A stretch of 64,000 bases of DNA from Rhodocollybia butyracea (Eukaryota; Basidiomycota; Agaricomycetes; Agaricales; Omphalotaceae): NCBI GenBank assembly GCA_015501585.1, contig JADNRY010000148.1:1-64000 (forward strand). Reading direction: 5' to 3'. Every line of letters starts with the position of its first letter. The first letter of the stretch is position 1. Shown here piece after piece: positions 55,270-64,000 of the stretch. The notes below the pieces were generated by a model, which saw only the letters and a list, made by a program, of their open reading frames with translations, had not been told where the DNA came from and ran no database searches. The position numbers were made by a program, and so were the translations under genes.

Positions 55270-55701
55270 ATGCCCACTGCTTTCATTCAGCTTGCCTCAA
55301 TCGATGGGCCGAAAAAAATGGTGAATGCTCTCGCATTCTCAAGCGACGGCCGATATCTTGCTAGCGGCAGCGAGGATAACGCCCTTCGAATTTACGATCA
55401 AATCAGAAAATTTGCGGTAGTCTGGGAATACCAGGGAACAACCCCCTTCACCGCCTTACTATGGAAGAAACAAGATCTACTTTCCGGAAGTTTTGATGGC
55501 GAAATCAGAGTGTTTCGTCCTCCAGCGAGCTTCTGTTTACTCCTCGAGATCAAATACTAAGTACAAATATTTAGACGTGGCGCCAGACATGGAGTAATCA
55601 GCTCATCCATGAGTTATATTCACCTGTTGCTTCGCTGGAGCTGAAGCGATTGGGCACTCAAAGTCTTATCTGCGCCGGATCAGATGTTACAATAATGTGT
55701 T
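55270..55701 (+). pseudogene. WD40-repeat protein fragment
   Basis: MPTAFIQLASIDGPKKMVNALAF leads to one clear WD40 blade, FSSDGRYLASGSEDNALRIYD, and part of another (LLSGSFDGEIRVF). After an intron ending near 55573 the frame goes on as WRQTWSNQLIHELYSPVASLELKRLG...LICAGSDVTIM and stops at 55701. Two blades and a tail are far short of a seven-blade propeller, so this is a truncated copy. ATG placement at 55270 is the first in the frame. Confidence 0.55.
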
Positions 55702-56069
55702 GAATACATTGAAAACCTCTGCCAGCATGAGCACTGGGAGGCTAGGAGGAAGTGCGCCAAAGAGCATAAACCAAGATTTTGCTGGAGCTGATCATAGAGG
55801 GGTTCTGCGTGGGACCGGGCGGTCTCAACGAGAGTACGGAGGATGAAAGCGTTGTTGTTGGTCCAGTACCCAGCTTCTGTGATGGAGGGATGAGAGGACT
55901 CTTTGCCTTATCTGTTCTGGAGCAAAACCACGGAAGTACTCCAATCTAGGTCCACCAATGTGCGTTCTAGATATCTAACACCTAGAGAATTATCGATGCA
56001 ATTTACTTGGTGGAAAGGATGTAGAACAGCAGATGGAACATACGAAGACGCAGCGTCTTTATCCACGAC
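55702..56069. other. No gene seen
   Basis: Spacer between the WD40 fragment and the charged helix relic; probably once part of one or the other gene. Confidence 0.3.
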
Positions 56070-56246
56070 CATGAAGCTAGAAATGAATGGAAGAAAGAGG
56101 CCAAGAAGATGCGTGAGCGGGCAAAGAAACTGTATAAAAAGAAGTTAAGGCAGGATGGTATCATGGAAGAAGAGAAATTCCAGCAAGTCAGATTCAACTC
56201 CAAAACGCAAGACGTTAGAATTAGAAATTCTTCCCAGAATATATAG
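56070..56246 (+). pseudogene. Charged-helix exon relic
   Basis: The frame HEARNEWKKEAKKMRERAKK then LYKKKLRQDGIMEEEKFQQV has the heptad pattern and charge of a genuine coiled coil and ends at a TAG at 56246. No start codon or upstream exon was found. It could be the end of the WD40 gene upstream or of an unrelated gene. Confidence 0.35.
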
Positions 56247-56482
56247 ACCTTCCACGCATGATCCTATTTCAGGGAAAGAGAAGCACCTTTCACGGTGGCA
56301 CTTAAGCTCCAACTTTGACTCCCCCGTTCTATCATTCTCATTATTCTCCTCCCACTAAATTGAAACTGATACGCATATACAAAATACCAAAATTATCTGT
56401 TTACGTACACGGGCAAAGCGTTATATACTAGATAATATCAATACAATTAAGATATCGTCATAATACAACACATAATGCAAGA

Positions 56483-56980
56483 CTAGAGACGCGAGTGCAT
56501 CGCTAAGACCATTGGGACCTGGTTAGGGCTCAGCGTAAAGAGCTCTCTGTGTTTTCGCTGGCCTGAGGGAAAAGTGAACCGAGAAATAAGTAAGAAAAGC
56601 ATGAAAACATACAAAATTGACACTGAGCGCCGGCTCTATCAACGCAAATCCTCTCGACCTCAAGATGAAAAAGTGCCTCTAATTCGAAAAGTATTAGTGC
56701 CGTGAGAACGAAAGCAAATAAACTTACCCTGGCGCCGCCGGAAATTCACCAGTCGTATAATAACCACTTGTGCTCGCGCTGGATTAGGACAGACCCGGTC
56801 GTGTTCACCGAGTCGGCGAAATACATCAATCGTCATCCCGATTTTTATGATCCAATCTCCAGCTGCGGTGACCCCCTCGAATAGAATGTACACGAAACCC
56901 CACCCATCAGCAAGAGAGATCGGGCGGCGGCGACGGCGTTGGATGAGACGTTGTAAGACTCGAGCCGGACGTCTAACCAT
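56483..56980 (-). CDS. GIY-YIG / T5orf172-domain protein
   Basis: Three exons. Exon 1 starts MVRRPARVLQRLIQRRR and gives GWGFVYILFEG then WIIKIGMTIDVFRRLGEHDRVCPNP, the GIY-YIG-like core of the T5orf172 proteins found in mushrooms (family: VYVF.DG, FKVGMTN, RRxxEWDxxCP). Exon 2 gives ALFHLEVERICVDRAGAQCQF. Exon 3 gives CQRKHRELFTLSP and ends MHSRL at 56483. The order HLxLE...RPR..C..C...H.E.F is that of the family. No frame breaks; an additional 5' exon may exist. Nuclease activity is possible but unproven. A dead relative is at 35.5 kb. Confidence 0.65.
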
Positions 56981-58459
56981 ACGTGGTAGGATATGTATGT
57001 CGCGAGTCGGGGAGTCTTTGGATGGGATAATGGAAAATTTCGTCGATTAAATGAAAGACTCGGAATGCTGGAGGTTTCGAGTTGGTGGAGAGGACTCGAG
57101 TTGGATGAGATGAGAGAGATTTTCGGCGTCGCTCAGATGAAAGAGAGGAGGGAATTCGCTGTGGTTTCAGGCGGGCAGGAGAGATATGATAGGAGTCGGA
57201 GGGAAATTTTGTTGGATGAATGGAAGAAACGATGTGGATAGGATGGGGATTCGAGTTGGTTGGAAGGGAGATTTTCGTCGCTTGGATGGAAGACCGTGGG
57301 TTGGTGATCTCGAACCTATCGTACAGAGAAAACCTTTAGAAGAAAAACTTATTTGATAAAACAAGCAATCGAAAAGAGATGAAAACGAGGTTTTGGAAGG
57401 AAGTTGTGTTCAGTGCGTGTATATCCGAAAGTCCATTGAATTATTCCATTATAGCTATTTGGGGCCTATAAAAGCACTTGTCCCAACAAGAATTATGAGG
57501 AGATTGGCCTAAACTTTACCTCCATTTGATTACAGGATAATAGAGCCTCGTTTGTGGTCTCTAGACGAATTGACCAAGTTGATATCCAGGGCCAGTACTA
57601 GTTCTTATGTTTCGGGGCTTTACGATGTCGTTCCCCGGTCTGTCCACCACTCAGTTGGAGACAAGATTCCCGCGGAAGAGCGCGAAGTTATACGCGTATT
57701 GACATACAGATCAGCTTTTCTGTTTCTCTGACCAACAGGCCTTGTACGCTCCTTGGCATTTGCTCACCCCCTAAAAAGTATATACTCATAGTCGGAGAGG
57801 TTGAACTGATTAATGGGAATACGGGAGTTGAAGGTCTGCGTAATCGATGGTTTAAATATATCTTGTAACTAGAATTTTTAGAATTTATAGATTATTAACA
57901 ATTGGAGGACTCGAAGTATGGTTCATGACAGGCTAGTATATAGTACAAACATGTTATCGGTAAGCCGATCTACTTGTTCGCAAACTTATCAGTAGCCTAT
58001 GAAAGTAATAAATGAGAAAATCTCTAGCACAAGGCACCCAAATGACTTACTTACAACCAAGAGCTTAGCTATACCGATCTCCCGAGAAGAGTGGCCTGCA
58101 TCGGGGACTTAATACGAAGTTAGGCCATACTAAGACTCGCGGATGGGTTCGATTACGGCGAAGACTATACCCTTTTGAGGGCGTAGGCCGTGGTTGCATA
58201 TCATTCCAAGCGTTCAGCAGAGGGTCAAGATAAACGCCAACCTAACAACACGCCGTACCGGGCAAACAACATCGTATCTTCCTTGTACCACGATGCAGGG
58301 ATGTGGCGACTAAAACGAGTATCTTTAATTAAACCGAACATGGTAATCTTTGGACGTACATCTTATCGGTCTCCTGTTTCTCTAATAGCTGGCCATCTCT
58401 CAAGAAGCCCTAACAACAGCGTTAGATCATCGATTACTGCGGACAAGGGAGAACGCACA
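56981..58459. other. No confident gene
   Basis: Short frames only, partly rich in Trp/Glu/Arg from GA-rich DNA at 57040-57300. No motif, repeat structure or RNA gene is visible. Confidence 0.35.
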
Positions 58460-59310
58460 TCATTGACGAAATAGTGATTCTCCATCCTGGCGAGAGTACT
58501 GAGAGTAAGCAAGTTTAATACTCGGACAACTTTGTAGCAATTTTGACTTGAGCATGCCCAAGTACTTTGCAAAATCATCGCTCGTTTGACGTAGGAAGGA
58601 TCGACGCAAAGCTTGGATGTCGCCATTCTGGATGTGAAGAACCGCCGTCAGCAATTGCTAAGAATAGCAAGAAGATAAGAGGAGATGGGGTATTTTAACG
58701 CATTCCCACCTTGCTCCACGCTTTAGCAGCCCGGATTTTCGTTCCATCGTCTTCGTTCCATCGTCGACTGAATTCAGCTGCGCGGGATAACCAAGTATCA
58801 TATCGTGCCTTCATCCCTGCTCTTGGTTGAGTACGAGCCCGCCGTACAAAGCAAAGGCAGTGGCTCACCAAGCCTCGGGGAAAAGATGAGAAGCACCCTC
58901 TTGATAAAAAAACTTGAGCTCGCTGTGGTTCCAGGTCAGCTTCGGGAGATTGTAAGCTGGATGCGGACCTTTTCCTAAGTATGAATATTCCTCTGCCATG
59001 CACTCAGGGCTGAATCGACATATGGGTTTGGAAGAAACAGGCGGACCTTAACACCAAGTTCACCAAGTTCTTGACTCGGTCCGGATGAGAGGTGGACGAC
59101 AGGAAGACAGGCGAACAGACTTGAGCATACGCCAAAGAAAGCATAGATCCCTTGGATCAGCTTAGCGAAAATATGAATCTCGAGCAAACATTTATTGACG
59201 AACCCACGATCTTCCGAAAACATGCCACTTCTCGATCTTCAGCACTTCTCTCAGTTTCTCCAAGTCCTTTACGAGATACCAGGTGGTGTTTTCTTCTAGG
59301 CAAGCGAAAG
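58460..59310 (-). pseudogene. Unknown agaricomycete family, 5' frameshift
   Basis: Exons on the minus strand. DLEKLREVLKIEKWHVFG (about 59220-59290) is followed after a frame change by FVNKCLLEIHIFAKLIQGIYA and VVHLSSGPSQELGELGVKV, then GPHPAYNLPKLTWNHSELKFF. The next exon is MKARYDTWLSRAAEFSRRW, and the last is QLLTAVLHIQNGDIQALRRSF, ending at 58460. I recall similar strings (LDIxxFxKxIxGIYAxxGV, HLSxxPxxxLGxLG) from mushroom unknown proteins; no function is known to me. The shift between the first two blocks near 59215 suggests a broken 5' end. Confidence 0.45.
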
Positions 59311-59319
59311 CGAGAGTTT

Positions 59320-59372
59320 ATAAGAACGAGAGTTTATAAGAACGAGAGTTTATAAGAACTAGAAAGAGAAGT
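59320..59372. repeat. 16-bp tandem triplication
   Basis: Three copies of GAGTTTATAAGAACGA in a row, the last with one change. A GGAA run follows at about 59445-59463. Confidence 0.7.
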
Positions 59373-59587
59373 AGAAGTACGAGAGGATCGAGGTATGGAC
59401 CTTTGATTGTGGTAATTCATGTCCGGAGACTGCACGGCTATATAGGAAGGAAGGAAGGAAGGAATTCTATCCCGTATGAGCCCGTATATCGCGTTCAAAA
59501 GACAAGTGATTTGTCACATGACCGAACTACCCAGTTCTTGGCCAGTTCTTGGCCAGTTCCTGTCCAATCATTGTCCAGTTATTACCT

Positions 59588-59880
59588 TGTAAAAATTTCG
59601 AGCGAAATTTTTAATTAATCACGAGCGAAATAGATAAGCAATTTCATTATCTTTTTCGGACGAAATAGATAAGAGATTACCGGCGAAATTCGGATCGAAA
59701 AAGATAATCAATTACAGTACATTTTTCAGCCGAAATTATCAAAGATTTACAGGCGAAATTTTGTTAGTTTTTCAATTCATTTTTCGCACGAAAAAGAAAA
59801 CGTTTTTCGACCGAAATTTTTACCGAAAAAGGTAAGTAATTACAGCAATAATTTCGGAAAAAATTTCGCCCGGTATTATT
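59588..59880. repeat. AT-rich cluster of CGAAA / TTTCG motifs
   Basis: About a dozen CGAAA(T/A) words in 290 bp, many in the form TTTTTCGNNCGAAA, an imperfect palindrome with a two-base centre (e.g. CGGACGAAA, CGCACGAAA, CGACCGAAA). They alternate with ATAAxxAATT stretches. No reading frame follows the pattern, so it is structural or regulatory DNA, not coding. Confidence 0.55.
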
Positions 59881-62657
59881 TGACGCTGGCGCAGTGATTC
59901 TGCTTCCGTTTGCATAGAGTTTTTTTGCAAAGTGCTCCCCAGTGTATTGTATGTGGCACAAGTATCTGATCCAACTTATATTCCCCGCTATGTGGCCAAT
60001 GATACTCTGTTCTATAAGGTATTCTAAATACAAACATGTCCTGTGTAAGATAGGAGTCGAAGCAAGCTCGAACTTGTAGGTCCGAGCCCGAACAATGTTA
60101 TCTAATCTTATCAGCCCGAGCGTTTATCTGCTGACAGCTGTCGATTCGGCGGCTCAAGTCTCTTCCCTTCTCTTCCTCTCTGTCAGTCGTGCTCTCTGCA
60201 ATTTCTGATATACTAGAAATACAGATAGGAAGAAAGTACAAGGTGCTCGGAATACCAGGCAGTATGGTGTGTCCCATCGATTTTTACCTCCAGAGTCCAG
60301 CTGGCAGCAAAAGAAACAGTGCTAGTGAAAACTTGGTCAAATATCCATACATCCTACTCGCGACCGATTCAAACTAGGGCAAGATTCTGAGGAAGATGGT
60401 TAGCCCTGGCAAGGCAGAAGAACAGGAGACATTTCCGAATTTGAATGGAATCGACTCTCTCACCACTTATGCTATCGGCAATGTAGCCCGTCACGCGTCA
60501 CGGTTCAAACGTTCAACGTTCAGCGCTTCAGCTTTCAGATCGCCGGTCAACTGGTCACCGGCACCGCCTATCGATTGTCAGATTCAAAGGTCCGAATGGA
60601 CGGAACACTGTTAACTCAAGAAAATGACGCCTCCCTCGAGCTTGTACGACCAGGCACTAGTCTCGTTCATGGATGAGCTTTATCGGACCTCGTCATTGGT
60701 TAACGGGTCGGTATGCAGTATGTGTTATATAGTCCTACGCATGACTTTGTTAACCAGTCTACACGGTAAATTCTACAAACCAGAAAGAAACTCATCACGC
60801 TATTTGGGCTGAAACCATCTCCAAGAAACCGGATTCTGTCAGCTCCGAAATTGATTTCAACCCATAATTTTGATACTGTAACCAGTTTGTAATGGCAATC
60901 TAATTGCGTTCCAGTTCGCACTTGCTCTCAGTTTCATTCTGTCATTTCGTACTGTTTCCAAACTGTTCTGAGAAATCCTGGTTTCAATCCGAGGTAAATA
61001 CTTGCCAAATCATGACAAACTCGATCTGGCGGTCTTGTGACACGGGTCATGTTCGTTTTCGTTCGTTTTCGTTCTCGCCTCTCATCTCCAATCTGCCGCC
61101 CACTCTTTCTCACCTCTGTCGGCCAAGGCCTTCAAACTTCAACTATCACAGACTTTAAGGTCGCAATGCTACATCAAAGGTGCAATCTCCCAGAAAAGCA
61201 ACGCCAAACATAGCCAAAACTCAGCGCTTCAAGAACAAGTTGTGAAAATAAAGTGTCGAACAAGGTCCTCAACTTGTCAAGCCTCGCTCAAGTACAAACT
61301 CAAGCTATCAAGGCTCAAGTGTTCAACATTCAACATCAACTGTCTTCATATCTATTGTACCCTCACTGCGACAAAGTATATCATTTTCTCTTTTTGTAGG
61401 ATTCAAAGGTCTACAGTTTCACGTTGGTATTCCGATGGATTGGCTTATAGGTGCGTGGTACTTTATTGCTCGTTGGTCTTGTTGTATCTTTACTGCTCTA
61501 CAGTCTCGTTGTCTCTCATTGTACATCATAGCCTGTATAATATTGTAGTAATAATATAATGAATTTTGCAAACATTTTGAACATCGGGATAATTCGGAAA
61601 AGATCGGAAAGCTGAGGAAATGCTGTGACTACGCTGGTGGTTTGAAACTGGAAGAGCAGATTTGGTTTGGAACCGGTATTACCGTATTATTCCGGCGGCA
61701 GTTCAGAAAACTCAGAAACCGGAAAGAAACTTCGAGTGATCTCGTTTGATTTTATTTAGTTTCTTGCCTATATCATTCTAAAATATCGGAAACCGGAATA
61801 GTTCGGTGTTCGATCTTTGTCCGTGTAAAGATCCGATATCCAGTGCTCAAGCACTCAAGCACTCAAGCTAGCTCAAGCTCAAGGCTGAAGCGCAGACTAC
61901 CTCGCAACCACCTCTCCAATAGTTCTAATTGATAGATCCTCCTGTCGCGGGTCTCCCCTGTGTCTTTCACTGTGCGCGAAGCTGAACATGAACATTTAGG
62001 CATCCAGCAAAGATCCTCATTGTTGCAACTTTTGTCCTGGGTATAGGCGGAAGGCAGGGAGTGTCATTCGGCATAATCCAAGATCCGAACGTGGAAAACG
62101 TGGGTGCTTTCTACATACATGACCGGTGGAAGGCTTAGCTTTTGAACTACGAAGGTCCTTACCGCAAAACGGTTTCAGTCAAACTCTGGATCAACCTATT
62201 TAATCTCCCACATATACGACATTCTCCGCCATCACAACTCAAACTAGTACGAACAACGCTCTGGTTTCGGTTAGGCTATCCTGAGCTGTCCAAGTCCGAA
62301 GAAGAAACCCAACTTTTATCAAGTAACACATCGCTTGACGGGGGACCTCATTTCAGTTTTGCTGTACAGTACGCATTGAATGAGACTACCTTTCTTTGTT
62401 GCTGATTGCCAACTAATGAGGAATATGATGATGATTCCTCTGCTTTGTTCCATACTTCACGTTATGCATCAATTATGCATATCACTTGTCCCTCATTTCC
62501 AGTGTTGTATCCCTAAACACAGGAACCTCGAATTAGCATCATAAGAGCCCTGCGTTGTACCATATCTTATTATGTGGCTAAGCCTCTCTGATATGTACTA
62601 CTTCTCGAAATGAAGGTAGTCCATAGTTGTTGCATTACAGCTTTCCCAACAGGAGTC
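59881..62657. other. No confident gene; CTCAAG-rich patches
   Basis: Short frames without motifs. CTCAAG repeats occur at 61265-61325 and 61845-61890. The 87-codon frame at 62142-62405 is unrecognised. Confidence 0.35.
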
Positions 62658-62705
62658 TGTAAGCAACGGGCTCGGAAAGTTTGTAAGCAACGGGCTCGGA
62701 AAGTT
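62658..62705. repeat. 24-bp perfect tandem duplication
   Basis: TGTAAGCAACGGGCTCGG plus AAAGTT is present twice without a change, so the duplication is recent or maintained. It lies about 275 bp upstream of the ABM-domain gene. Confidence 0.75.
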
Positions 62706-62979
62706 GTCACCAGGAGGTGAAGCTAAACGTCCTCAGCCTAGTATCCCGGTTCCCCAGATGGTATAAACCCTTTTCCCGGTTCCGAAGATACTAGTAGTCA
62801 GTGCTGAGAGTCTTGGCCTTTTGCTGCGATGATAATTCACAGCCTCGGGGGTGGTTGTATTAGTATGTTGACTGAAGTCTGATTTCTAATGTGCCAAGAT
62901 AGCATATACTATAAAAAGTCAAGATAAACTCCAAGAAGTTCAGAATACGTCCTGCTCACACAAGCCTCAAGAGTCAAAC

Positions 62980-63678
62980 ATGGTTTCCTTCGAGCCTCCG
63001 TGAGTCCCATTTGTCCCATGTCCTTGTAGCTCGAGTGGACCTTACATACGTTGCTTGCATTGTCTTTCAGTAAAACCACACCTTCTGGAAAAGTGATACT
63101 CATCGCAACTGCTCATGTGAAACCAGGAAAGGTATGCTCCCACTGACTACCCTTTTGAGTATCCGCTGATGCCTTACTGGGAATTTAGGAAGGCATCGCT
63201 ATAGAGGCTCTCAAGGCTGGTCAGAAACGCGCAAACAGCAATGAGGAGCCTGGAACTGTATGTTTATCAAAAGCAGAGTTGGTCTCGCGTTGAACTCCTC
63301 TTGGGTTTTTTGCTCCCATAGCTCACTTTCCGTGTCACACGTCGCATCGATTCAGAGGGATTTTTCCTGCCAGTTTTTGTTATCTTTGTATGTTTTCCTT
63401 CTAGCGTTTTGAATTCTGTATATTCTGACCAAGATCTATCGCTGTATGCAGGAGGAATATGCCAGTAAGTCTTCTTTTGTTGAAGGAATCTATCTCCTGA
63501 ACGCTGCCGTGCAACCTAGGTGCCGCTGCGCATAAGGAACATCAAGCTAGTCCTGGATTCCAGAACTTTGTCAGAATTCTGAAGGAGCAAGATATTCTAG
63601 ATGGTGAATTGAGTATCGAATATTTGGATGGTAAGCACGTCTGTCAATTGTCTTCGTTGACGAATCATAGAGATCTGA
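62980..63678 (+). CDS. ABM-domain (antibiotic biosynthesis monooxygenase-like) protein
   Basis: Seven small exons join in one frame: 62980-62999, 63071-63131, 63189-63257, 63322-63387, 63452-63464, 63520-63630, 63671-63678, giving 115 residues. The pattern is that of the dimeric ferredoxin-like ABM fold: GKVILIATAHVKPGKEGIAIE, then ANSNEEPGTLTFRVTR, FVIFEEYASAAAHKEH and ASPGFQNFV, ending IEYLDEI. Length is right for a single ABM domain. Family members act as cofactor-free monooxygenases or heme-degrading proteins, but many are of unknown role. The 13-nt exon is unusually small but necessary for the frame. No frame breaks. Confidence 0.82.
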
Positions 63679-64000
63679 TGCTTGTTGCAAATTCAGATAT
63701 TTAAGTTTCAAGTTCCCCCCTCCCCCTCCAAGCTCATAGAATCAGAAGAAAGGTTGGAGATATAGATTATAGAGTACGATTCATTATTGCTGTAGTCCAG
63801 TAAGGCAGATGAGGACTTCAGCTTGGAGCCAACGACTCGGATGAGTAATGAGAACTTAGAGGTGACAAACTATACTCTCTCTCCACTCTTGAGATTCGAT
63901 CCGGGGATTAAGCATCCTACAGCTTAGGTTCACTCGCCTTTAGAACATTTGGAGAATATTCGAAGCAACTCTAGTCACTTAGCTTTGAGCAATTAAGTGC
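63679..64000. other. 3' spacer to window end
   Basis: Nothing is supported here. It probably holds the 3' untranslated region of the ABM gene. Confidence 0.4.

Overview
The window reads as nuclear DNA of a mushroom-forming basidiomycete (Agaricomycetes). The real genes are cut by many short introns (about 40-70 nt, mostly GTRNGT...YAG). The recognisable proteins belong to families that are expanded in that class: BTB/POZ proteins, Spt5-like KOW proteins, Pcl-type cyclins, F-box proteins, GIY-YIG/T5orf172 proteins and several unnamed families. No operons or bacterial signals are present. Exon borders were read by eye and may be off by a few bases.

Layout. 1-4.0 kb: gene-poor, low-complexity DNA with one relic. 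4.0-5.7 kb: a RING-finger gene (-) and the start of an unknown gene (+). 6.3-11.1 kb: an Rtf1-like gene (-) and an Spt5-like gene (+), head to head. 11.2-12.2 kb: a BTB gene (-). 12.5-16.8 kb: a second RING gene (+), an unknown GGYNLDEA-family gene (-) and a coiled-coil gene with duplicated exons (+). 17.7-20.2 kb: a Ulp1/SENP-type protease gene with frame breaks near its catalytic histidine. 21.9-22.6 kb: a minisatellite plus a decayed gene, repeated at 52.3-54.4 kb. 23.3-24.5 kb: a WPGY-family gene with a 10-residue repeat. 25.2-26.7 kb: an HMG-box gene with duplicated exons (-). 29.0-31.9 kb: a second GGYNLDEA gene (-) and an F-box gene with a one-base deletion (+). 32.0-37.4 kb: a second WPGY gene and relics of an FAD monooxygenase, a GIY-YIG gene and an HMG-box gene, plus a tRNA-like repeat. 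37.6-41.7 kb: a cyclin (-) and an intact F-box paralogue (+) that uses a GC-AG intron. 44.0-45.2 kb: an eIF5B pseudogene. 46-47.3 kb: a second tRNA-like repeat and the 3' end of a LINE. 48.0-50.7 kb: an 802-codon first exon of a large unknown gene (-). 51.7-52.4 kb: a truncated MYND-type-like gene running into the second minisatellite. 52.86-53.61 kb: a hAT-like non-autonomous element. 55-59 kb: WD40, GIY-YIG and unknown fragments. 63-63.7 kb: a seven-exon antibiotic-biosynthesis-monooxygenase (ABM) gene.

Most notable signal. Promoters of at least seven genes from six unrelated families (two RING genes, HMG-box, coiled-coil, cyclin, two F-box genes; the second GGYNLDEA gene shares one) carry arrays of the 9-mer GCCTCGTGG and close variants. 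Within arrays the units mostly start 12 bp apart. Several of the same promoters then carry a TTGTGCACTGACA-like box and a TATATATA box. No such array was seen at the Rtf1, Spt5, BTB, Ulp1, WPGY, GIY-YIG or ABM genes. This looks like a private regulon of paralogous ubiquitin-ligase, cyclin and HMG-box genes. The second striking arrangement is the divergent Rtf1/Spt5 pair: relatives of two elongation factors known to bind each other.
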